Source: Pseudomonadota bacterium
GTDB lineage: Bacteria > Pseudomonadota > Gammaproteobacteria > Steroidobacterales > Steroidobacteraceae
DNA length: 7,411 nt
Direction of reading: 5' to 3'
NCBI GenBank assembly: GCA_021850555.1
Contig: JAJZLX010000400.1
Location: 1 to 7,411, forward strand
The notes beneath the pieces are model-generated. The model worked only from the letters and a program-made list of their open reading frames with translations, ran no database searches and had not been told where the DNA came from. Shown one piece after another: positions 1 to 6,029 of the stretch. The position numbers and the translations under genes were made by a program. The first letter of the stretch is position 1. Each line of letters starts with the position of its first letter.

Positions 1-3000
1 GGGCGTCTCGGGCTCGGGCAAATCCTCGCTCGTGTTCGACACCCTGTATGCCGAGGGGCAGCGGCGTTATGTGGAGACCTTCTCGCCCTACGCCCGTCAG
101 TTTCTCGACCGCATGGACAAGCCGCAGGTCGATGCCATCGCCGGCATTCCGCCCGCCATCGCCATCGATCAGACCAACCCGGTGCGCACCTCCCGCTCGA
201 CCGTCGGCACGATGACCGAGCTCAACGATCATCTGAAGCTGCTGTTTGCGCGCGCGGCGACGCTGTATTGTCAGAATTGCGGCAGGCAGGTCCGGCGCGA
301 CACCGCCGAGAGCATCCACGCCGATCTCATCGGGCGCGCGGCCGCCGCGGGCGATCCCCGGCTGCTCATCACCTTCCCCGTGACCGTGCCGCAGAGCTTT
401 GAGGAAGACGAGGTCCGCGCCCTGCTCGAGAAGCAGGGCTACACCCGGTTCATCGAGCCGGCCGGCGCGCCGGCCGCGCCGCCAACGGGCAAGCCCGCCC
501 GCATGGCCAAGGGCCGGGCGGGCGGATCCGCGCCCAAGGTGCTGGAAGTGCTCCAGGACCGATTCCGCGCCGGCCGCACCGAGCGCGGCCGCATCCTCGA
601 ATCGCTGGAAGCCGCGCTGCGCGTGGGCCACGGACGCCTCAACATACACCTCGTCGATGAGAGCGATCCGCCGCGGACTCAGGCGGTGTGGCGCTATTCG
701 AGCGCCCTGCACTGCCCCGAATGCGACCTGTCGTACCAGGAGCCGACACCGAGCCTCTTTTCCTTCAACTCGCCGATCGGCGCCTGCGAAACCTGCCGCG
801 GGTTCGGCCGCGTCATCGGCATCGACTACGGCCTGGTCGTGCCCGACGGCGGCAAGTCGCTGCGCGCCGGGGCGGTGAAGCCCTGGCAGACCCAGTCCTA
901 TTCCGAGTGCCAGCAGGACCTCGAGAAATTCGCGAGAAAGCGCGGCATCCCGCTCGATACGCCCTGGCGCGAGCTCAGCTCCGAGCAGCGCCGCTGGGTG
1001 ATCGAGGGCGAGGGACCCTGGAGCAAGGGGGTTTGGTACGGTGCCAAGCGCTTCTTCGACTGGCTCGAGACGAAGGCCTACAAGATGCACGTGCGCGTGC
1101 TGCTGTCCCGCTACCGCGCCTACACGCCATGCGAGACCTGCGGCGGCGCGCGCCTGAAAACCCAGGGGCTTCTGTGGCGGATAGGCGGCAAGCCGGCCGA
1201 TGCGACGCCCGGCGCGGGCGCGCGCTTCCGCCCGCGCGGGGTCGCCTGGAGCGGAGAGACGCTGAAGGGACTGCCGGGACTGTCCATCCACGATCTCATG
1301 TTGCTGCCGGTGGAGCGGGCGCGGGAATTCTTCGGGGAGCTGACGCTGCCCCGCCCGCTCGATGAGGCGGCCGACCTGCTGTTGACCCAGATCCGCGCCC
1401 GCTTCGGCTATCTCGCCGACGTGGGACTGGGCTACCTCACGCTCGATCGCCAGTCGCGCACGCTCTCCGGTGGCGAGGTGCAGCGGATCAATCTCACCAC
1501 CGCGCTCGGCACCTCCCTGGTCAACACGCTGTTCGTGCTCGACGAGCCGTCCATCGGACTGCACCCGCGCGACATGCAGCGGGTCATCACGGTCATGAAG
1601 CGCCTGCGCGACGCGGGCAATTCTCTGCTGGTGGTCGAGCACGACCCGCAGATCATGCTGGAGGCCGACCGCATCCTCGACCTCGGCCCGGGCGCGGGCG
1701 AGCGCGGCGGCGACATCGTCTTCTTCGGCACCCCGCGCGAGATCCGCCGCAGCGCACGCTCGCTCACCGGGGAATATTTGAGCGGCCGCCGGGCGGTGGG
1801 CGCGGCCGCGCTCCCGAAAGACGCGGGCAAGCGCGGCGCCGCCCCTGCGCCCTCAGCGGATGCGGGTGGCGAGGTCGTCGCCGAGGCCCGCTCGAACCGC
1901 TGGCTGGAACTGCGGGGCGTCTCCCAACACAACCTGAAGGGCATCGATGTCCGCTTTCCGCTGAAGCGCCTGGTCTGCGTCACGGGAGTCTCCGGATCCG
2001 GCAAGTCCACATTGATCGAGGACGTGCTCCACCCGGCGCTGCTGAAGTATCACGGCAAGCCGACCGAGGCGCCGGGCGCTTTCACCGCCCTGATCGGCGC
2101 GGAGCTCATCGACGATGTGGTCATGGTCGATCAGAGCCCCATCGGCCGCACCACCCGCTCGAACCCCGCCAGCTACGTGGGCGCCTTCGACGCCATTCGC
2201 GCGCTGTTCGCGGCCGAGCCGGCCGCCCTGGAGCGCAAATACACCGCCGGTACGTTCAGCTTCAACTCGGGCAGCGGGCGCTGCCCGACCTGCAGTGGCA
2301 ATGGTTTCGAGCACGTCGAGATGCAGTTTCTTTCCGACGTGTATCTGCGCTGTCCGGACTGCAATGGCCGCCGCTACCGCGAAGAGGTGCTCGACATCCG
2401 CCGTGAGGGCGCCGACGGCCGCCGCGCGAGCATCGCCGACGTGCTCGACATGACGGTCACCGAGGCCATGGAATTCTTCCGCGACTCGCGCGAGGTGTGC
2501 GCGCGCCTGACACCTCTTGCCGATGTCGGACTGGAATACGTGAAGCTCGGCCAGCCCGTGCCGACACTCTCCGGCGGCGAGGCGCAGCGGCTGAAGCTCG
2601 CCGGGCATCTCGCTCAGGCCGGCTCGGTGCTCTCCAGCATCACGCACAAGGGGAAGCTCTTCCTGTTCGACGAGCCGACCACGGGACTGCACTTCCAGGA
2701 CGTCGCGCGGCTGCTCATGGCGTTCCGCAAACTGCTCGCCGCCGGCCACTCGCTGCTGGTGATCGAGCACAACCTGGACGTGATCCGCGCCTGCGACTGG
2801 ATCATCGACCTCGGGCCCGAGGGCGGCGAGCGCGGCGGGGCGATCGTCTGCACCGGCACCGCGGCGCAAGTGCGCCGGCATACCGCTTCGCACACCGGCC
2901 GGGCGCTGCTCGAGTACGAGCGCGCCCTCGCCGGCGACACGACGCCCATGGCCTGCGCGGCGAAAGTGTCCGAGCCCGAGGTTCCCTACGGCGGCGGCCT

Positions 3001-5671
3001 CGGCGCGCGCAACGCCATCGTCGTGCATCATGCACGCGAGCACAACCTGAAGAACATCGACGTGCAGATCCCGAGGAACCGCTTCACGGTGATCACCGGC
3101 GTATCGGGCTCCGGCAAGTCGACTCTTGCCTTCGACATTCTCTTCAACGAAGGCCAGCGCCGCTACCTCGAGTCATTGAACGCGTATGCGCGCCAGTTCG
3201 TGCAGCCGGCCGCGCGGCCGGACGTGGATGCGATCTTCGGCATCCCGCCGACGGTCGCCATAGAGCAGCGCACGAGCCGCGGCGGACGCAAGAGCACCGT
3301 GGCGACCCAGACGGAGATCTACCACTTCTTGCGCCTGCTTTACGTGAAGCTCGGCACCCAGTACTGCCCGGACTGCAACGTCGCCATCGAGCCGCAGAGC
3401 GCGGCTTCCATCGCGGGGCGGCTGCTGCGCGATTACAAAGGAAAGAGCATCTCGCTGCTCGCGCCACTGGTGCTCGCGCGCAAGGGCTATTACACGGACC
3501 TCGCGAAGTGGGCGCATAAGAAGGGTTTCAAGACTCTGCGCGTCGATGGCATCGCGGTGCCCACGGGGCAGTGGCCGCGCCTCTCACGCTTCAAGGAGCA
3601 CACGATCGAGCTGCCCGTCGCGGATATCGACGTCGGCGCCAGGACCGACGTCGAGCTGCATCAGGCGCTCGCGCGCGCGCTCGATTTCGGCAAGGGACTG
3701 GTGCACGTGCTCGCGCCCGGCACGGCCCGCGTGACGGTCTTTTCCACCAAACGGGCATGTCCTTCCTGCGGCCACAGTTTCGCGGAGCCTGACCCGCGGC
3801 TCTTCTCATTCAACTCAAAGCACGGCTGGTGCGAGAGCTGCTACGGCACCGGCCTCTCCATGGCCGGCTTCGATGCGCAGCAAAGCGGCGAGGAGCACTG
3901 GTGGAACGAGTGGTACGAGGGTGAGCCGCAGCCCTGTCCGGCCTGCCAGGGCCGGCGACTGAATCCTGTAGCCCTCAACGTGCGCTTCCGCGAGCGCTCC
4001 ATCGCCGATCTCACGGCCGACCCGGTGCAGCGCGCGGCCGCATTCTTCCAGCGCCTGAGGCTCTCGGCGCGCGAGCAGCAGATTGCGCGCGATCTGCTGG
4101 CGGAGATCCGCTCGCGGCTCGCATTCCTGGAGCGCGTGGGACTCGGCTACCTGCAGCTCGAGCGCTCCGCGCCCACGCTCTCGGGCGGGGAGGCACAGCG
4201 CATCCGCCTTGCCGCCCAGCTCGGCTCCAACCTGCAAGGCGTGTGCTACGTGCTCGATGAGCCGACCATCGGCCTGCATCCGCGCGACAACGAGATCCTG
4301 CTCGACTCGCTCGCCGAGCTCGCGAGTCATTGCAACACCCTGGTGGTGGTCGAGCACGACGAGGACACCATCCGGCGCGCCGACCATGTCATCGACCTCG
4401 GTCCGGGTGCGGGCGTGCTCGGCGGCCGGGTCGTCGGGGCCGGCACGGTGAAGGATCTGATCCGCAACGGGCAGTCGATCACCGGGCGCTTCCTGCGCCA
4501 TCCGCTGCGCCATCCAGCCGAGCCGCTCCGTCCGATCAACGGGCGTACGGCGCATTTGACCCTGGAGCGGGTGGCGATGCACAACGTCAGGACCGATGTC
4601 CGCATTCCACTTGGCAGGCTGGTGGTCATCACAGGCGTGTCGGGCTCGGGAAAGTCGACGGTCGCCCGTGACGTGCTCTACACCAACCTGCGCCGGCTGC
4701 TCGGGGCCGCCGGCAACGGAGCCGCGGGCAGTGCGTCGGCCGCAAAGCCTTCGGCCAAGCGCAAGCGCGCGCACGCGTCGAAGGGCGACCTGGCCGGCTG
4801 CCGGGCCGTACACGGCCTGGCTCACGTCAACCGCGTGTTGGAGGTGGATCAGACCCCGATCGGCAAGACGCCGCGCTCCTGCCCGGCGACCTACATCGGC
4901 TTCTGGGACGATATCCGGCGCATCTTCGCCGCCACCAGCGAGGCCCGCCTGCGCGGGTACACCGCCAGCCGCTTCTCCTTCAACACCGGCGGCGGCCGCT
5001 GCGAGGCGTGCGAGGGCCAGGGGGTGAGAACCATCGAGATGAGCTTCCTTCCGGACGTGAAAGTCCTGTGCGATGTCTGCGGAGGCAGACGGTTCAACAC
5101 CGAGACGCTGTCCGTGCTCTGGCGCGAGAAGAGCATCGGCGATGTTCTGGCGATGAACATCGATGAGGCCGTGGAGTTTTTTCAGGCTCATTCGCGCATT
5201 CATCACGCGCTGAAACTGCTGCAGGACGTGGGGCTCGGCTACCTCACACTCGGCCAGCAGAGCCCGACGCTCTCCGGCGGGGAGGCCCAGCGCATCAAAC
5301 TGGTCACCGAGCTCGCCAAGGTCGCAGGCGGTCCGTCCCGCCCCTCGCCGGGCGGTCCGCGGCAGAGCCCCAGGCACACCTTGTACGTGCTCGATGAGCC
5401 CACCGTCGGCCTGCACATGGCCGACGTGGAGAAGCTGATCCACGTGTTGCACCGGCTGGTGGATGCCGGCAACACGGCCGTCGTGGTCGAGCACAACCTG
5501 GATGTGATGGCGGAAGCCGACTGGATCCTCGACATGGGGCCGGAGGCCGGCGAGGGCGGCGGGCGCATCGTGGCTCAGGGAGCCCCGGCGGAGGTGGCGC
5601 GCCGGCGCAGGCAATCCCACACCGGGCGGGTGCTCTGGGATTTCCTCGGGGAGCGCCGCCGGCGGGAGTAG
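1..5671 (+). CDS. uvrA: Tandem (double-length) UvrA, excinuclease ABC subunit A-like ATPase; 5' end outside window
   Basis: UvrA-family ATPases find DNA lesions in nucleotide excision repair and load UvrB; this is two UvrAs in one chain. The first complete codon is at 2. The GTG at 32 is an internal Val: codons before it complete a Walker A, GVSGSGKSS (2-28), so about 30 N-terminal residues are missing. Residues below are counted from that Val. Half 1: LSGGE 478-482, Walker B D504/E505, second Walker A 652-660, LSGGE 846-850, D880/E881. A linker spans about 962-993. Half 2: Walker A 1023-1031, LSGGE 1383-1387, D1409/E1410, Walker A 1535-1543, LSGGE 1747-1751, D1788/E1789. Zinc modules: C228/231/252/255, C751/754/774/777, C1243/1246/1267/1270, C1657/1660/1680/1683. 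All four ATPase sites look intact. Visible length is 1889 residues, against about 940 for E. coli UvrA. Half 1 keeps the insertion domain (256-366); half 2 has only 31 residues there. The stop is TAG at 5669-5671. Family assignment is very secure; the biological role of the tandem form is inference. Confidence 0.96.
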   Translation, partial: GVSGSGKSSLVFDTLYAEGQRRYVETFSPYARQFLDRMDKPQVDAIAGIPPAIAIDQTNPVRTSRSTVGTMTELNDHLKLLFARAATLYCQNCGRQVRRDTAESIHADLIGRAAAAGDPRLLITFPVTVPQSFEEDEVRALLEKQGYTRFIEPAGAPAAPPTGKPARMAKGRAGGSAPKVLEVLQDRFRAGRTERGRILESLEAALRVGHGRLNIHLVDESDPPRTQAVWRYSSALHCPECDLSYQEPTPSLFSFNSPIGACETCRGFGRVIGIDYGLVVPDGGKSLRAGAVKPWQTQSYSECQQDLEKFARKRGIPLDTPWRELSSEQRRWVIEGEGPWSKGVWYGAKRFFDWLETKAYKMHVRVLLSRYRAYTPCETCGGARLKTQGLLWRIGGKPADATPGAGARFRPRGVAWSGETLKGLPGLSIHDLMLLPVERAREFFGELTLPRPLDEAADLLLTQIRARFGYLADVGLGYLTLDRQSRTLSGGEVQRINLTTALGTSLVNTLFVLDEPSIGLHPRDMQRVITVMKRLRDAGNSLLVVEHDPQIMLEADRILDLGPGAGERGGDIVFFGTPREIRRSARSLTGEYLSGRRAVGAAALPKDAGKRGAAPAPSADAGGEVVAEARSNRWLELRGVSQHNLKGIDVRFPLKRLVCVTGVSGSGKSTLIEDVLHPALLKYHGKPTEAPGAFTALIGAELIDDVVMVDQSPIGRTTRSNPASYVGAFDAIRALFAAEPAALERKYTAGTFSFNSGSGRCPTCSGNGFEHVEMQFLSDVYLRCPDCNGRRYREEVLDIRREGADGRRASIADVLDMTVTEAMEFFRDSREVCARLTPLADVGLEYVKLGQPVPTLSGGEAQRLKLAGHLAQAGSVLSSITHKGKLFLFDEPTTGLHFQDVARLLMAFRKLLAAGHSLLVIEHNLDVIRACDWIIDLGPEGGERGGAIVCTGTAAQVRRHTASHTGRALLEYERALAGDTTPMACAAKVSEPEVPYGGGLGARNAIVVHHAREHNLKNIDVQIPRNRFTVITGVSGSGKSTLAFDILFNEGQRRYLESLNAYARQFVQPAARPDVDAIFGIPPTVAIEQRTSRGGRKSTVATQTEIYHFLRLLYVKLGTQYCPDCNVAIEPQSAASIAGRLLRDYKGKSISLLAPLVLARKGYYTDLAKWAHKKGFKTLRVDGIAVPTGQWPRLSRFKEHTIELPVADIDVGARTDVELHQALARALDFGKGLVHVLAPGTARVTVFSTKRACPSCGHSFAEPDPRLFSFNSKHGWCESCYGTGLSMAGFDAQQSGEEHWWNEWYEGEPQPCPACQGRRLNPVALNVRFRERSIADLTADPVQRAAAFFQRLRLSAREQQIARDLLAEIRSRLAFLERVGLGYLQLERSAPTLSGGEAQRIRLAAQLGSNLQGVCYVLDEPTIGLHPRDNEILLDSLAELASHCNTLVVVEHDEDTIRRADHVIDLGPGAGVLGGRVVGAGTVKDLIRNGQSITGRFLRHPLRHPAEPLRPINGRTAHLTLERVAMHNVRTDVRIPLGRLVVITGVSGSGKSTVARDVLYTNLRRLLGAAGNGAAGSASAAKPSAKRKRAHASKGDLAGCRAVHGLAHVNRVLEVDQTPIGKTPRSCPATYIGFWDDIRRIFAATSEARLRGYTASRFSFNTGGGRCEACEGQGVRTIEMSFLPDVKVLCDVCGGRRFNTETLSVLWREKSIGDVLAMNIDEAVEFFQAHSRIHHALKLLQDVGLGYLTLGQQSPTLSGGEAQRIKLVTELAKVAGGPSRPSPGGPRQSPRHTLYVLDEPTVGLHMADVEKLIHVLHRLVDAGNTAVVVEHNLDVMAEADWILDMGPEAGEGGGRIVAQGAPAEVARRRRQSHTGRVLWDFLGERRRRE
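2..2917 (+). repeat. UvrA half 1 (N-terminal unit of the internal duplication)
   Basis: This is the first UvrA-like unit, ending near residue 962 of the fusion. Module order: Walker A of ABC I; a first CxxC at C80/C83; a diverged UvrB-binding-like region at about 85-226, carrying an Ala/Gly/Pro/Lys-rich stretch at about 142-170; zinc module C228-C255; insertion domain 256-366; C367/C370 (CETCGGARL), which probably pairs with C80/C83 as a further zinc site, as inferred from the known UvrA fold; signature and Walker B of ABC I. A low-complexity Ala-rich linker at about 590-622 leads into ABC II with its own zinc module, signature and Walker B. ABC II has an extended segment between signature and Walker B (about 858-875). 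The pairing with half 2 is a protein-level duplication; the DNA has diverged well beyond a recent copy. Confidence 0.9.
3011..5671 (+). repeat. UvrA half 2 (C-terminal unit of the internal duplication), insertion domain deleted
   Basis: The second UvrA-like unit runs from about residue 994 to 1879. It opens with a strand resembling UvrA N-termini (HNLKNIDVQIP) and then Walker A of ABC III. C1112/C1115 and C1302/C1305 are the counterparts of C80/C83 and C367/C370 in half 1. The region at about 1117-1241 matches canonical UvrB-binding domains well: LLAPLV, RKGYYTD, an RVDG strand and KEHTIEL align with LLAPVI, RKGEHTK, RIDG and KKHTIEV in E. coli UvrA, as I remember that sequence. Between C1270 and C1302 only 31 residues remain where half 1 has 111. 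ABC IV carries two insertions: a basic Ala/Lys/Arg-rich linker at about 1558-1588 and a Pro/Gly/Ser-rich loop at 1764-1782. The halves differ enough that the duplication, or the fusion of two paralogues, is old. Confidence 0.9.
3842..3934 (+). other. Site of the missing UvrA insertion domain in half 2
   Basis: This stretch encodes the 31 residues between C1270 (end of CESC) and C1302 (start of CPAC). In half 1 the same interval, 797-1129, encodes 111 residues. In canonical UvrA it holds the insertion domain, which swings against DNA during damage recognition. What remains includes acidic and Trp residues (EEHWWNEWYEGE) and has no counterpart that I recognise in the insertion domain. The flanking cysteine pairs and frame are intact, so this looks like a tolerated internal deletion and not gene decay. 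Confidence 0.8.
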
Positions 5672-5713
5672 AGTAGGCACGGAGCGCTTGAGGATCATCA
5701 CGGGCTCATCGTC
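5672..5713 (+). other. 42-bp spacer between the uvrA fusion and the Cys-rich gene
   Basis: The spacer has no T-run or clear hairpin, so I see no intrinsic terminator, and co-transcription of the two genes is likely. No strong Shine-Dalgarno sequence sits at normal spacing before the ATG at 5714. TGAGGA at 5689-5694 is about 19 bases away, which is too far, and GGG at 5702-5704 is weak. The spacer is exactly 14 codons, in the same frame as both genes, and contains no stop codon after the TAG at 5669-5671. Confidence 0.5.
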
Positions 5714-6016
5714 ATGGCACACGACCTCGTCTGCTGGAAGTGCGGCGCCTCGCTCGCCGCGTTGACGCTGCCGCTGCGGCGCCTGGAGGAATGCCCGAAG
5801 TGCCGGGCGCAGCTGCACGTGTGCCGGATGTGCGTGGACTACGATACCCGCGTGGCCAACCACTGCCGAGAGCCGACGGCCGAGGAAGTGCGCGACAAGG
5901 CGCACGCCAACTTCTGCGATTTCTTCAAGCCGCGCCCCGCCGCCTACATCGCCCCGGACACCGCCGAGGTCGAGCAGGCGCGGGCGGAGCTCGACCGGCT
6001 GTTCGGCAAGCGTTAG
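5714..6016 (+). CDS. Small Cys-rich, probable double zinc-binding protein (function unknown)
   Basis: A 100-residue soluble protein with no signal peptide or membrane segment. Eight cysteines fall into two groups. C7/C10 and C27/C30 form a CxxC-x16-CxxC zinc-ribbon pattern (CWKCG ... CPKC). C37/C40, C51 and C68 (CRMC ... NHC ... NFC) could form a second four-Cys site. The middle, from CRMC to FCDFFKP, is the most distinctive part. The C-terminus (about 82-100) is a charged helix, probably dispensable for metal binding. I recall similar short uncharacterised proteins in gammaproteobacteria, but no name or function. The start is the ATG at 5714: it is the only start codon between the preceding in-frame stop and the first CxxC. 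The gene follows the uvrA fusion at 42 bp and is probably in its operon. Zinc binding is inferred from the cysteines; a role in repair or nucleic-acid binding would be speculation. Rubredoxin-like iron binding is the alternative. Confidence 0.88.
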   Translation: MAHDLVCWKCGASLAALTLPLRRLEECPKCRAQLHVCRMCVDYDTRVANHCREPTAEEVRDKAHANFCDFFKPRPAAYIAPDTAEVEQARAELDRLFGKR

Positions 6017-6029
6017 GTGCCGCCGGCCG
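6017..6029. other. 13-bp gap between convergent stop codons
   Basis: The TAG of the plus-strand Cys-rich gene (6014-6016) and the TGA of the minus-strand SPOR-like gene (6030-6032 on the opposite strand) are separated by 13 GC-rich bases containing only the 6-base palindrome GCCGGC. There is no room for a stem-loop with a T-run, so I see no intrinsic terminator for either gene. Termination must be Rho-dependent or occur inside the opposing gene. Confidence 0.6.

Noticed and set aside
32..34. GTG at 32 as the start codon of the uvrA fusion
   Set aside because: The preceding in-frame codons from position 2 encode an intact Walker A, so this is an internal Val and the gene begins before the window.
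2909..3011. Possibility that two separate adjacent uvrA genes are present instead of one fusion
   Set aside because: The frame is continuous through the linker, with no stop codon and no ribosome binding site at the ATG at 2948. The linker has normal coding composition.
1853..3043. A 396-codon open frame on the minus strand opposite ABC II
   Set aside because: It is also antisense to conserved UvrA motifs, has no recognisable domain or ribosome binding site, and shows the same shadow composition.
2497..3519. A 340-codon plus-strand frame overlapping UvrA
   Set aside because: It is an Arg/Ala-rich alternate frame spanning the junction of the two UvrA halves; the UvrA frame fully explains the DNA.
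3815..5905. A 696-codon open frame on the minus strand opposite half 2 of UvrA
   Set aside because: It lies exactly antisense to a clearly conserved coding region. Its translation is rich in His, Arg, Ala and Val without motifs, which is the usual shadow of a high-GC gene with strong third-position bias.
6017..6029. A GCCGGC palindrome as a bidirectional terminator
   Set aside because: It is only six bases with no loop and no T-run; such palindromes are common by chance in GC-rich DNA.
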